Origin: Ruminiclostridium sp.
GTDB lineage: Bacteria; Bacillota; Clostridia; Oscillospirales; Oscillospiraceae
DNA: 51,780 nucleotides
Direction: 5' to 3'
Assembly (NCBI GenBank): GCA_017435425.1
Contig: JAFSFC010000005.1
Span: 1 to 51,780, forward strand
Positions 15,688 through 24,596 of the stretch are shown here, one piece after another. Made by a program: the position numbers and the translations under genes. The first letter of the stretch is position 1; each line of letters opens with the position of its first letter. The notes under the pieces are model-generated. The model worked only from the letters and a program-made list of their open reading frames with translations. It was not told where the DNA came from and made no database searches.

Positions 15688-16898
15688 ACCTGTGGAAACG
15701 AATCCTCCCCCTCCTTCTGGCCCTGACCCTCTGCCTGCCTGTGGCGGCGGGGGCCACCCAAACTGTGGGGGTGACCATTGACGGCCAGGCCGTGGCCTTT
15801 GACGACACCTACGGCTATCCGTTCCTTGACGAAGCCGGCCGTACCCAGGTCCCCTTCCGCGTGACCCTGGAGTCCTTCGGCTGCACTGTCTCCTGGAACA
15901 ACGACACCCGGACCGCCATCGCCGAGAAGGACGGCGTGGTGGTGGAAGTCCCCATCGGCCAGGCCTACATTTTGGAAAATGGCCGCCAGGTCCCCATCGA
16001 CACCACCTCCCGCATCCGGGAGGACCGCACCTATCTGCCCATCCGTGCAGTGCTGGAGGCCTTTGGGGCCTATGTGACCTGGGACGAGGAAGCCCGACAG
16101 GTCAGGGCCACCACCGGAATGCCCCTGGTCCGGGTCCACTTCATCGAGGTGGGCCAGGGAGACGCCTCCCTCATCGATGCCGGAGAGCTGGAAGTCCTCA
16201 TTGACGGAGGCACCAACAAGGCCGGGCCCCGGCTGGTGGAATACCTCCGGGGCCATGTGGACGGCGTTCTGGACTATGTCATCGCCACCCACCCGGACCA
16301 CGACCACATCGGCGGTCTGGACGATGTGCTGACCGCCTTCCAGGTGGGTGAGATCATCGACAGCGGCTACCCCAACACCACCCAGAGCTGGGTGGACTAC
16401 TGGGCCGCTGTGGAAGCCGAGCCCGACTGCCTGCTGTCCTTTGACGAGGACCGGATCATTCCCCTCAACGAGACCGCCTATCTGGAGATCATCGAAACCG
16501 GAGACCATTGGACGGCCTCCAACGACATGAGCGTCATCGCCCAGCTGGTCTGCGGGGAGGTGGAGGTCCTCTTTACCGGGGACATGACCGCCACGGCAGA
16601 GCGGGAGTCCCTCTCTCTCTTTCGGGACGTGGATGTGCTGAAGATCGGCCACCACGGGTCCAAGACCTCCACCAGTCAGGAGTTCCTGGAGGTCATCCGG
16701 CCGGAATACGCCGTGGCCTCCTACAAGCAGGGCAATTCCTACGGCCACCCCACCGCAGTGGTCCTCCAGCGGCTCTTTGATATGGGCACCACGGTGTACG
16801 GCACCGGAAAGAGCGGAAATGTGGTCCTCACCACCAACGGGCTGGACTATTCCTTTAACACCACCAACGCCCTCACAATTCACGACGCCGGGAGTTGA
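15684..16898 (+). CDS. Secreted metallo-beta-lactamase-fold hydrolase (ComEC/Rec2-like) with copper amine oxidase N-terminal-like domain
   Basis: A 404-residue exported protein. A signal peptide covers residues 1-24 (basic MNLWKR, hydrophobic core, AAGA-type cleavage). Next is a copper amine oxidase N-terminal-like module, residues about 28-140 (VPFRVTLESFG and YLPIRAVLEAFGAYVTW repeats), often used as a cell-wall stalk domain in Clostridia. The rest is a ComEC-type hydrolase with ATHPDHDHIGG, LFTGDM and KIGHHGSKTSTS. Such secreted proteins are thought to be nucleases or phosphodiesterases. GTG start after AAGGAGG; it overlaps the GNAT-CYTH gene. Its stop codon lies in the loop of its own terminator. 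Confidence 0.88.
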   Translation: MNLWKRILPLLLALTLCLPVAAGATQTVGVTIDGQAVAFDDTYGYPFLDEAGRTQVPFRVTLESFGCTVSWNNDTRTAIAEKDGVVVEVPIGQAYILENGRQVPIDTTSRIREDRTYLPIRAVLEAFGAYVTWDEEARQVRATTGMPLVRVHFIEVGQGDASLIDAGELEVLIDGGTNKAGPRLVEYLRGHVDGVLDYVIATHPDHDHIGGLDDVLTAFQVGEIIDSGYPNTTQSWVDYWAAVEAEPDCLLSFDEDRIIPLNETAYLEIIETGDHWTASNDMSVIAQLVCGEVEVLFTGDMTATAERESLSLFRDVDVLKIGHHGSKTSTSQEFLEVIRPEYAVASYKQGNSYGHPTAVVLQRLFDMGTTVYGTGKSGNVVLTTNGLDYSFNTTNALTIHDAGS

Positions 16899-16914
16899 TC
16901 CCGGCGTTCTTTTG
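16885..16914 (+). terminator. Terminator containing the stop codon
   Basis: ACGCCGGGA/TCCCGGCGT with loop GTTGA; the TGA stop at 16896-16898 is in the loop, so the last codons form the ascending arm. Confidence 0.8.
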
Positions 16915-16954
16915 TCACGGTTCTACAAAAATCGCCAATTCTACCAGTTTTCGG

Positions 16955-16983
16955 TTGATTTCCTACTGCGCCAGGGGTATAAT
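16955..16983 (+). promoter_or_regulatory. Promoter of the CPA2 antiporter gene
   Basis: TTGATT (16955-16960), 17-base spacer, TATAAT (16978-16983). Confidence 0.8.
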
Positions 16984-17037
16984 AACCCGGTTGCTGGAAT
17001 CTCCTTCCAGTAATCACAGAAAATCGAGGCGTTTACT

Positions 17038-18231
17038 ATGGCATACAAATACTTACTTGACCTGGCTCTGATCCTTCTGTCCACCAAGGTCCTGGGTCTT
17101 TTCTCCCAAAAATTCCGGATGCCCCAGGTGGTGGGTGCTCTGGTGGCAGGCCTGCTGCTGGGTCCTGCCGTGTTTGGTCTTATTCAGGAGACCGACTTTT
17201 TGAAAACCACCGCCAACCTGGGCGTGATCGTCCTGATGTTCACCTCGGGCATGGAGACCGATATCCATGAGCTCAAGCGCAGCGGCAAGGCCGCCTTTCT
17301 CATAGCCCTGGCAGGTGTCCTGATCCCTCTGGCAGGAGGCTTTGCCGTAGGATCTTTCTTCAACACCAGCGCTCCTGACGGAAACCCGATGCTCCAAAAC
17401 ATCTTCCTTGGCATCATCCTCACTGCTACTTCCGTCAGCATCACCGTGGAGACCCTTCGGGAGATGGGCAAGCTCCGGGGTCCTGTGGGCAGCGCCATTC
17501 TGGGTGCCGCCATCATCGACGACGTGCTGGGCATCGTGGCCCTGACCATTGTCACCAGCTTTGCCGATCCCTCTGTAAACATCGGCGAGGTCCTCATTAA
17601 AATCGTGCTTTTCTTCGTGTTTGCCCTGCTGGCCGGTGTTCTCTTCGCCCATGTGTTCCACTGGTGGACCCACCGCTCGTCGGAGGGCCTTACCCAGCAC
17701 GTGATCGTGGCCTTTGCCTTCTGCCTCCTGTTTGCCTTTATCGCCGAGCACTTCTACGGCGTCACCGACATCACCGGTGCTTTCGTGGCCGGTCTTACCA
17801 TTTCCAATACCATGCCGGAGAAGCACCGCTCCTTCCTGGCCAACAGCTTTGAGGCCATTTCCTTCCTCTACCTCTCTCCGGTCTTCTTTGCCAGCATCGG
17901 CCTCCAGGTAGAACTGGAGGGCATGAACACCCACATTCTCCTTTTCGCCATCGTCCTGACCATCGTGGCTGTCCTATCCAAGATGGTGGGCTGTGGTTTG
18001 GGTGCCAAGCTCTGTAAGTACAACAACCGGGAATCTCTTCAGATCGGTGTGGGCATGGTCTCCCGTGGTGAGGTAGCCCTGATCGTGGCCTCCAAAGGCG
18101 CCGCCCTGGGACTGATCAGCAAAAATCTCTTCGGCCCGGTCATCGTGGTGGTGGTTATTACCACCATTGTCACCCCCATCCTGCTCAAGGTCGTCTTCCG
18201 CGATCCGCCATCCGAAGTTGCCAAAGCATAA
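17038..18231 (+). CDS. Cation:proton antiporter, CPA2 family (KefB/NapA-like)
   Basis: A 397-residue membrane exchanger with 12-13 hydrophobic segments. Family marks are MPQVVGALVAGLLLGP in helix 2, MFTSGMETD in helix 3, the discontinuous-helix region TATSVSITVETLREMGKL, and AIIDDVLGI with two adjacent aspartates, the pair expected in electrogenic Na+/H+ exchangers of the NapA type. The C-terminal TrkA-N regulatory domain found in KefB/KefC is absent, so this is a transport-only form. The ribosome binding site is weak (GAGGCG). Monocistronic between its promoter and a terminator at 18235. Confidence 0.9.
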   Translation: MAYKYLLDLALILLSTKVLGLFSQKFRMPQVVGALVAGLLLGPAVFGLIQETDFLKTTANLGVIVLMFTSGMETDIHELKRSGKAAFLIALAGVLIPLAGGFAVGSFFNTSAPDGNPMLQNIFLGIILTATSVSITVETLREMGKLRGPVGSAILGAAIIDDVLGIVALTIVTSFADPSVNIGEVLIKIVLFFVFALLAGVLFAHVFHWWTHRSSEGLTQHVIVAFAFCLLFAFIAEHFYGVTDITGAFVAGLTISNTMPEKHRSFLANSFEAISFLYLSPVFFASIGLQVELEGMNTHILLFAIVLTIVAVLSKMVGCGLGAKLCKYNNRESLQIGVGMVSRGEVALIVASKGAALGLISKNLFGPVIVVVVITTIVTPILLKVVFRDPPSEVAKA

Positions 18232-18234
18232 AGG

Positions 18235-18266
18235 ATCCCCTTGCGCACAAGCGCAAGGGGATTTTC
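18235..18266 (+). terminator. Terminator of the antiporter gene
   Basis: Twelve-base arms ATCCCCTTGCGC/GCGCAAGGGGAT, loop ACAA, then TTTT. Confidence 0.85.
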
Positions 18267-18269
18267 ACG

Positions 18270-19490
18270 TCAAAAGAAGCTGAACAAAAAGCTCAGCCCG
18301 GAGATCAGCAGGCCTGCCACCGTGAGGATGTTCACCAGACGGTTGGTACTCTGTTGGTACAGCAGGTCCAGCTCCCCCTCCAGCAGCTCCAGCAGATACT
18401 TGATGCTGTCGATGAGGGGGGTGATCTTCTGGCTGTTGAGCATCAGCTGCTCCAGCTCCCCGATCTCCATAATGCCCAGGTTTTCCACCCGGTCCAGGGT
18501 AACGATGAGCTCCCGCCGGAAGAGGCGGGTCCGCTGGATGGCCGCACCAAGGCCCCCGGCGGGGTGCTTCTGGTAGAACTGCTGGCGGTTCAGGATGCGC
18601 CCGGCGATGGTCTTGATGACCAGCACCATCTCCTGGGCGTGGAGGATGCCGTGGCAGAGGCCGGCCAGGTCGGAGTCCACCCGGAAGTAGTCGTTGGCTC
18701 CCCCGTAGGCCCAGCCGCCAAACTGGTCCTGACGGGCCAGATAGTCCCGGGCCAGGTCCGTCCGGTTCAGGTTCAGGAGGAGACCGTTGTTGCCAAAGAC
18801 CACGATCCGGACAAAGTCCCGGCTGCCCCAGTAGTTGGACAGCCGCTCGTCCGCCATGGCCTTGGGCACGAACTGCCAGCCCTCATCGCCGGTCATCATG
18901 CCGTAGAGCCGCTGGGACTCCTGCTCCAACAGCTGGTCTGCCGTGAGCCCAGGGCGAACGTCCTTGACCTCCACCAGGTAGGCGGTGTCCGGATCGTCCA
19001 CCGGCACACCCAGGGTGTCGGTCACCGCCCGGAACCACTGGTTCAGGGAATACGCCCGGCCGTCCTTGGCCCGGAAGGGGGCCAAGCCCCCGAAGATCTG
19101 CCGCAGATAGATGAGCTGGTCGGTATCCACGCCATCGGCCTTGAAGGAGAAGATCAGCTGGCCGGCGTTGAACTCCGGAAAGAGACTGAACAGGACGGCA
19201 GTCTCCTCCATGGGGACCTTTTCAAAGGTCAGGCCCAGGTCCCGGATGAGGAACCGGCGGCTGGGGAAGGGAACCCCGCCCCCGTGGAGAAAGCCCTGGA
19301 CGATATTTAGGTCCCGAAAGATAGGGTCCTCCCCCACCGACGGGTCATCATCGGGTAAGCACAGGGGAAATGCCCGGGTCAAGGCCTGCCGGACCCGGCG
19401 GACCTTCTCCTCCTCCGGTGCCGTATCGCTGGGGTCAAAGAGGCTGAAGCTGTAGAGATAGCTGATGCGGGTGTCGAACCGGAATGACAT
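18270..19490 (-). CDS. Unrecognised protein with coiled coil and C-terminal membrane anchor
   Basis: A 406-residue protein I do not recognise. Residues 1-300 are soluble and mixed in character. Residues about 300-385 are helical with heptad-like spacing (ELIVTLDRVENLGIMEIGEL region, then SIKYLLELLEGELDLLY), and a single hydrophobic segment, NILTVAGLLISGLSFLF, ends the chain. This general layout, a large cytoplasmic domain, long helix and short membrane end, recalls CorA/RMD1-like proteins, but the GMN motif is missing. The start at 19490 is set by AAGGAGG; an earlier in-frame ATG overlaps the promoter side. It has its own promoter. Confidence 0.75.
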   Translation of the reverse strand: MSFRFDTRISYLYSFSLFDPSDTAPEEEKVRRVRQALTRAFPLCLPDDDPSVGEDPIFRDLNIVQGFLHGGGVPFPSRRFLIRDLGLTFEKVPMEETAVLFSLFPEFNAGQLIFSFKADGVDTDQLIYLRQIFGGLAPFRAKDGRAYSLNQWFRAVTDTLGVPVDDPDTAYLVEVKDVRPGLTADQLLEQESQRLYGMMTGDEGWQFVPKAMADERLSNYWGSRDFVRIVVFGNNGLLLNLNRTDLARDYLARQDQFGGWAYGGANDYFRVDSDLAGLCHGILHAQEMVLVIKTIAGRILNRQQFYQKHPAGGLGAAIQRTRLFRRELIVTLDRVENLGIMEIGELEQLMLNSQKITPLIDSIKYLLELLEGELDLLYQQSTNRLVNILTVAGLLISGLSFLFSFF

Positions 19491-19522
19491 GGGCCCGCCT
19501 CCTTTTTCTGTCAATTTCGTTT

Positions 19523-19551
19523 ATTGTACTATAAAGAAAGCCAACAGACAA
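19523..19551 (-). promoter_or_regulatory. Promoter of the coiled-coil membrane protein gene
   Basis: Minus strand TTGTCT (19546-19551), 17-base spacer, TACAAT (19523-19528). The -35 lies inside the terminator stem of the upstream transporter gene. Confidence 0.65.
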
Positions 19552-19575
19552 GGCCATCCTCGTCTGTCGGCGTTG
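19534..19575 (-). terminator. Terminator of the tandem transporter genes
   Basis: Minus strand stem GCCGACAGACGAGG / CCTTGTCTGTTGGC with mismatches, loop ATGG-like, then TTTCTTT. Confidence 0.6.
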
Positions 19576-19576
19576 C

Positions 19577-20926
19577 TCAGTGCAGGTTCAAAATCAGATA
19601 GAGACTCAGGGTCAGGACGATGATACAGGCGGGGACGGTATACTTGCAGTACCGCCGCCAGCCGATCTTGTGGCCCTCTTTGGCCGCCACCGACAGACCC
19701 ACCACGTTGGCAGACGCACCGATGGGGGTGGCGATGCCGCCGATGTCCGTGCCCTTGGACATGGTCCAGGCCAGGGTGCTCAGGTCCATGCCCAGCAGGT
19801 CGGACAGGGAAAGGATGACCGGCACCATGACGGTGGTCATGGGGATGTTGTCCACAAAGGCCGAGCAGATGGCAGTAAACCAGATGAGGACCACCACCAT
19901 CATGGTGTGGTCGCCCCCAGCCAGACCCGCCAGGAACTGGGCCAGACCGTCCAGCACATGGGTCTGTTCCAGGCCGCTGACCACCACCATCATGCCGATG
20001 ATGAAGCCGAAGGTCTTCCAGTGGACCTTTTTCAGGATCTCCATGGGGTATTTCGTGGCCGCCAGGGCCAGGGCCCCGGCCATGAGGCCAATGGTGGGCA
20101 TGGTAAGGCCCGTGGGATTATGGGCCATCACCAGGCAGATGACCAGCAGGAAGATCGCTGTGCAGGTCCGGAACCGATCCCGGTCAGGGATGGCATCGCC
20201 GGGGTGCAGACCCATCAGGGCCGGGTCGGATTCTCCGATGCCCTGGCCCAGCTTGGTGCGGAAGGCCAGCACAAAATAGACCACCATCAGGCAGAAGGCC
20301 GCCAGACAGATCACACCATTGTTCTGGATAAAGTCCCAGAAGCCCAGGCCCAGGGAGGTTCCCAGGATGATGTTGGGGGGATCACCGCTCATGGTGGCCG
20401 CACCGCCCAGGTTGGCGCTGAAAATCTCGGCAATGACCACAGGCACCGGGTCAAACCGCAGCAGATGACCCATCTGCACCGTGGCCACCACCATAAAGAG
20501 AATGACGGTGATGCTGTCCACGAACATGGACAGGAGGGCAGAGAAGGTCATGAAGGCCACCAGGATCAGGGTGGGCTTAAAGCGGACCTTCTGGGCCAGC
20601 CACAGACAGATCCAGTCGAAGAAGCCGGCCTCGCTCATCTCCTCAGCCAGGATCATCATGCCCAGCAGGAACAGGATGGTACTCCAGTTGATACCCGTAT
20701 TAAATTCGGTGATGCCCATGTGGGAAAACCAGAAAGAGAAGTGAAAGAAGCTGTCCACACTGAGGGCCTCCCACACGGCGGAAAATCTGCCGAAGGTCAG
20801 AAGCAAAACAAGAATCATCGCCCCGCCGGAAGACAGGGCGATGATGGCTCGGGAGTGTTTTCCCCAGATAATATGGACGAACATGAACAGGGCAATGGCA
20901 ATGGCCAGGATCTGGCTCAGGAGCAT
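19577..20926 (-). CDS. ArsB/NhaD-type ion transporter, copy 1
   Basis: A 449-residue membrane protein of the ion-transporter superfamily that includes ArsB, NhaD and citrate carriers (CitM-like). Family marks are GINWSTILFLLGMMILAE, the hairpin signature NLGGAATMSGDPPNIILG near residue 175 and its mirrored partner GIATPIGASANVVGLS near 395, plus AFVDNIPMTTVMVP. About 11-12 membrane spans. The transported ion is uncertain: Na+/H+ exchange, arsenite or a carboxylate are all possible. It lies 30 bases after a paralogue (GGAGGG before its start), so the pair are co-transcribed and may form a heteromeric or redundant system. Confidence 0.85.
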   Translation of the reverse strand: MLLSQILAIAIALFMFVHIIWGKHSRAIIALSSGGAMILVLLLTFGRFSAVWEALSVDSFFHFSFWFSHMGITEFNTGINWSTILFLLGMMILAEEMSEAGFFDWICLWLAQKVRFKPTLILVAFMTFSALLSMFVDSITVILFMVVATVQMGHLLRFDPVPVVIAEIFSANLGGAATMSGDPPNIILGTSLGLGFWDFIQNNGVICLAAFCLMVVYFVLAFRTKLGQGIGESDPALMGLHPGDAIPDRDRFRTCTAIFLLVICLVMAHNPTGLTMPTIGLMAGALALAATKYPMEILKKVHWKTFGFIIGMMVVVSGLEQTHVLDGLAQFLAGLAGGDHTMMVVVLIWFTAICSAFVDNIPMTTVMVPVILSLSDLLGMDLSTLAWTMSKGTDIGGIATPIGASANVVGLSVAAKEGHKIGWRRYCKYTVPACIIVLTLSLYLILNLH

Positions 20927-20956
20927 TGACGTCCCTCCAAAATAATCAGAACTCGG

Positions 20957-22309
20957 TCAGCAGTAGCGCAGCAGGATCATGCCCATGCTGATGGCCACCA
21001 CGATGATGGATGCAGGTGCGGAATACTTGCAGTAACGGCCCCAGCTGATGGGGTGGCCGTCACGGGCAGCAATGGCGGTGCCGGCCACGTTGGCAGAAGC
21101 ACCGATGGGGGTGGCGGAGCCGCCGATGTCGGTACCCATGGCCAGGGTCCAGGCCAGGGTGTCCAGAGGCACACCCATGGTGGCGGACAGAGAGTTGATG
21201 ATGGGCACCATGGTGGCTGCAAAGGGGATGTTATCCACGAAGGCGGATGCGATGGCAGACAGCCAGATGATGATGATGACCATGATGACCAGGTTGCCGC
21301 CGGTGATGTGGGCGATACCGTTGGCCATGGCCTCCAGCACGCCGGTCTCCTCCAGACCGCTGACGGCCACGAAGAGGCCAATGAAGAAGAAGACCGTCTC
21401 CCAGTCCACCCGCTTGAGCAGGTGCCAAGGGGCCTTGTTGGTGGTAAGGGTCAAAACCGCCGCAATGACACCCACCGTTGCCACGGTAAGGCCGGTCATA
21501 GCATGGGTCACCAGCAGGACCACGATAAAAATGAAAATGACCACGCTGACGGTGAAGGCCTTCTTGTTGTGGATGGCATCCTCAGGACGCAGACCGTCGC
21601 CGGAGAGGCTGGCCAGATCGGCATGGGACACCAGTTCCTTCCGGAAGCAGATGTAGAAGAAGGGCACCATGAGAACCAGGGCCACCAGGGCGATGACACC
21701 GGTGTTCAGCAGGAAGTCAAAGAAGGAATAACCCAGAGCGGTGCCGATGATGATGTTGGGGGGGTCGCCGGACATGGTGGCAGAGCCGCCCAGGTTGGCC
21801 GCAAAAATCTGAGAAATGATGAAGGGCACCGGATCGAACTTCAGCAGGTGGGCCAGACGGACGCTGGCCACCGCCAGGAAGAGGATGACGGTGATGCTGT
21901 CGATGAACATGGACAGGAAGGCGGACAGGATCATGAACGCCACGAACAGAGGTGCGGGCTTGTAGTTGACGGTCTTGGCCAGGCGCAGGCACAGCCAGTC
22001 AAAGAAGCCGGCCTCGCCCATACCTTCCACCATGACCATCATGCCGGTGATAAAGATGATGGTGCTCCAGTTGATGCCGCTGTGCATCTCGCCGCCATGT
22101 CCCACCGTGTACCAGAAGGTAGGCTCGATCATGGTGTGAAGGGCAAGGGATGCCTTGACGGCCTCAAAGCTTTGCATGGCCAGGACAAAAACCACCAGAA
22201 TGGTGGCTGCACCGGCCACCAGGGCCACCAGGTAGCGGGGGAATCGTTCCCGGACGATCTCCACGAACATGATGACGAAGATGACAACTGCCAGAATCTG
22301 ACTTAACAT
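20957..22309 (-). CDS. ArsB/NhaD-type ion transporter, copy 2
   Basis: A 450-residue paralogue of the downstream protein, with the same motifs: GINWSTIIFITGMMVMVEG, NLGGSATMSGDPPNIIIG, AFVDNIPFAATMVP and GSATPIGASANVAGTA. The two are clearly related over their whole length but diverged, so the duplication is old. The ribosome binding site is GGGGAGG. It sits about 180 bases after iorA on the same strand with no strong terminator between, so it could share the iorA transcript, which would hint at transport of aromatic or other acids made by that enzyme; this is inference only. Confidence 0.85.
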   Translation of the reverse strand: MLSQILAVVIFVIMFVEIVRERFPRYLVALVAGAATILVVFVLAMQSFEAVKASLALHTMIEPTFWYTVGHGGEMHSGINWSTIIFITGMMVMVEGMGEAGFFDWLCLRLAKTVNYKPAPLFVAFMILSAFLSMFIDSITVILFLAVASVRLAHLLKFDPVPFIISQIFAANLGGSATMSGDPPNIIIGTALGYSFFDFLLNTGVIALVALVLMVPFFYICFRKELVSHADLASLSGDGLRPEDAIHNKKAFTVSVVIFIFIVVLLVTHAMTGLTVATVGVIAAVLTLTTNKAPWHLLKRVDWETVFFFIGLFVAVSGLEETGVLEAMANGIAHITGGNLVIMVIIIIWLSAIASAFVDNIPFAATMVPIINSLSATMGVPLDTLAWTLAMGTDIGGSATPIGASANVAGTAIAARDGHPISWGRYCKYSAPASIIVVAISMGMILLRYC

Positions 22310-22492
22310 AAAAAATTTCCTCCCCTGGGGATGGGGGTGGTCAGAACGCCCTCTCCCCGATGTGTGTGTTGGTCTGCCCGGACAATGATATGCCCCATCC
22401 GGGAAAACCTTTCTGTGTTTCCTTTGGTTTCTCCTAATGTGTGTGTGTTCGCTTGGGAATCTATCTGTTTGTCGGGTCAGCCCTGGTGTGTG
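22310..22492. other. Spacer between iorA and the transporter pair
   Basis: No coding sequence seen. It holds several short GTGTGTGT runs and one 6-base stem (CCCGGA/TCCGGG) without a T-run, so no convincing terminator. Confidence 0.5.
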
Positions 22493-24226
22493 TCAGGTGC
22501 TGCTGAACGCCTCAAACTTGCAAAGCTGCTGGCAGACGCCGCAGCCTACGCACTGGGTGGGATCGATGACGGCTTTGTTGTCCTTCCAGGAGATGGCGGG
22601 ACAGCCGATCTTCATGCACATCTTGCAGCTCTTGCACTTGTCCGGGTCGATGTACAGGGGGGGATTCTTCTTCACGGACTTGAGCAGGGTGCAGGGACGG
22701 CGGGTGATGATGACGGAGGGTTCCTGGGCAGCCAGTTCCTCCAGGACCACCTCTTCCGTGGCCTTCAGGTCGTTGGGGTCCACCACCCGGACCCGGCGGA
22801 TGCCCATGGCCTTGCACAGGACTTCCAGGTCGATCTGGCCGGCAGGCTCCCCCCGGAGGTTCTTGCCGGTGGTGGGGTTCTGCTGGTGGCCGGTCATGCC
22901 GGTGATGGAGTTATCCAGAATGATAATGGTGGAGTTGCTCTGGTTGTAGGCGATATTGGCCAGGCCGGTCATGCCGGAGTGCATGAAGGTGGAGTCGCCC
23001 AGGACGCCTACGGTCTTTCCTTCGCTCTCTTTGCCCAGGGCCTTGTTAAAGCCGTGGACGGAACTGACCGATGCGCCCATGCACTCGCAGGACTCAATGG
23101 CGTACAGAGGTTCGTAAGCCGCCAGGGTGTAGCAGCCGATGTCGCCCAGGGCCGTGATCTTGTGCTTGGCCAGAGTATAGAACAGGCCTCGGTGGGGACA
23201 GCCTGCACACAGGACAGGGGGACGAGGGGGAACCGCCTCATCCAGACCCACCCAGGGCTTGGTCACGCTCCGGAGCTTTTCTGCCACCAGCCCCTGGGCA
23301 AACTCGCCGATGAGGGGAAGCTTGTCCTTGCCGGTGACGGTGAGACCCAGATTCCGGCAGTGCTCCTCAATGATGGGGTCCAGCTCCTCCAGGACGATGA
23401 CCCGGTCCACCTTGGCGGCGAAGTCCAGGATCTTCTGGCGGGGCAGGGGGTTCACCAGGCCCAGCTTCAGGATAGAGGCCTTTTCGCCAAAGACCTCACG
23501 GGCGTACTGGTAGCAGGTGGAGGAGGTGATGATGCCGAAGGATCTGTCCTCCCCCAGCTCCTCCCGGTTCAGATCGGTGGTCTCGGCAAATGCGATGAGC
23601 TTCTCGGTCCGGGCCTCCACGATGGGGTGGCGGGGCCGGGCATTGCCGGGGACCATGACATACTTGGCGATGTCTTTCACATACTTCCGCTCGGGCGCCT
23701 CCCGGCGCTCCCCCAGCTCCACGATGCTCTGGGAGTGGGAGATGCGGGTGCACAGCTTCAGGAAGACCGGGGTGTCGTATTCCTCGGACAGCGCATAGGC
23801 GATCTTGGCAAAAGCCAGGGCCTCAGCAGAGTCAGAGGGCTCCAGCATGGGAAGCTTTGCCGCAATGGCGTAATGGCGGGAGTCCTGCTCGTTCTGGGAG
23901 GAGTGCATACCGGGGTCATCGGCCACGCAGATGACCATGCCCGCATTCACGCCGGTGTAGGAAATGGTAAAGAGGGGGTCGGCAGCCACGTTCACGCCCA
24001 CGTGCTTCATAACGCAGGCGGAGCGCTTGCCCGCCAGGGCGGCGCCGAAGGCCACCTCCATGGCCACCTTCTCATTGGGGGCCCATTCACAGTAGATCTC
24101 GTTATATTGGGCAGCCTGCTCGGTAATCTCCGTGCTGGGAGTGCCCGGGTAGCTGGAGATCAGGCAGCAGCCGGCCTCATAGAGACCACGGGCGGCTGCC
24201 GCATTGCCCAGCATCAGTTTTTTCAT
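22493..24226 (-). CDS. iorA: Indolepyruvate:ferredoxin oxidoreductase, alpha subunit
   Basis: A 577-residue thiamine-diphosphate enzyme subunit that, with IorB, oxidatively decarboxylates aryl pyruvates from Trp, Phe and Tyr to aryl-acetyl-CoA while reducing ferredoxin. The N-terminal half is a pyrimidine/transketolase-like domain (SSYPGTPSTEI, GMHSSQNEQDSR); the TPP domain follows with CAGCPHRGLFY, ALGDIGCYTL and GDSTFMHSGMTG plus N-x-x-x-G-T. The C-terminus has a two-cluster ferredoxin domain: CKSCKMCMKIGCP and CVGCGVCQQLCK. AAAGGAGA precedes the ATG. Length is normal. No iorB follows, unlike the usual iorAB pair. Confidence 0.93.
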   Translation of the reverse strand: MKKLMLGNAAAARGLYEAGCCLISSYPGTPSTEITEQAAQYNEIYCEWAPNEKVAMEVAFGAALAGKRSACVMKHVGVNVAADPLFTISYTGVNAGMVICVADDPGMHSSQNEQDSRHYAIAAKLPMLEPSDSAEALAFAKIAYALSEEYDTPVFLKLCTRISHSQSIVELGERREAPERKYVKDIAKYVMVPGNARPRHPIVEARTEKLIAFAETTDLNREELGEDRSFGIITSSTCYQYAREVFGEKASILKLGLVNPLPRQKILDFAAKVDRVIVLEELDPIIEEHCRNLGLTVTGKDKLPLIGEFAQGLVAEKLRSVTKPWVGLDEAVPPRPPVLCAGCPHRGLFYTLAKHKITALGDIGCYTLAAYEPLYAIESCECMGASVSSVHGFNKALGKESEGKTVGVLGDSTFMHSGMTGLANIAYNQSNSTIIILDNSITGMTGHQQNPTTGKNLRGEPAGQIDLEVLCKAMGIRRVRVVDPNDLKATEEVVLEELAAQEPSVIITRRPCTLLKSVKKNPPLYIDPDKCKSCKMCMKIGCPAISWKDNKAVIDPTQCVGCGVCQQLCKFEAFSST

Positions 24227-24596
24227 GTTGGTTCTCCTTTCCGGGATGCCCGCCGGAGAACAGACGGGCTCAGGATAATAGTCATTTTATCATACCATCT
24301 TTCTGCCAGTTCGTAAACGTATTTTCCTGACAAAAATACGAAACTTTCGTCCTACTCTTCTGTTTTTCCCTACTGATTGGCGAAAAATCCGACATTTCTT
24401 CCAGTTTCTACCATATTTGTCGAACTTACACGAATATTGCGATAAGTTTTTCCTTATCTTTGCCAGTTTTTGCCAATTCGCTCTTGAGTTCGCTGTCTCA
24501 TTGTGATAAATTATGGTTGACCGGTCCACATTGCATCATTTCACAACGAAAACATCGGGGAGGAACACGCTTTCCCGAAGGGGGAGACACACACGC
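24227..24596. promoter_or_regulatory. AT-rich divergent regulatory region between iorA and spo0A
   Basis: No gene is seen in these 370 bases. They hold an extended -10 for iorA (minus strand TGGTATGAT, 24289-24297), a spo0A promoter on the plus side, a perfect Spo0A box TGTCGAA (24418-24424) and two one-mismatch boxes: TGGCGAA (24378-24384) and, on the minus strand, TGTCGGA (24388-24394). Confidence 0.65.
24484..24512 (+). promoter_or_regulatory. spo0A promoter
   Basis: TTGAGT (24484-24489), 17-base spacer, TAAATT (24507-24512), about 60 bases downstream of the perfect 0A box. Confidence 0.6.

Noticed and set aside
22350..22492. GTGTGTGT runs as a microsatellite
   Set aside because: Each run has only three to four dinucleotides, too short to be meaningful.
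22331..24316. Plus-strand frame of about 660 codons opposite iorA
   Set aside because: Antisense to a gene with conserved TPP and Fe-S motifs; no start signal.
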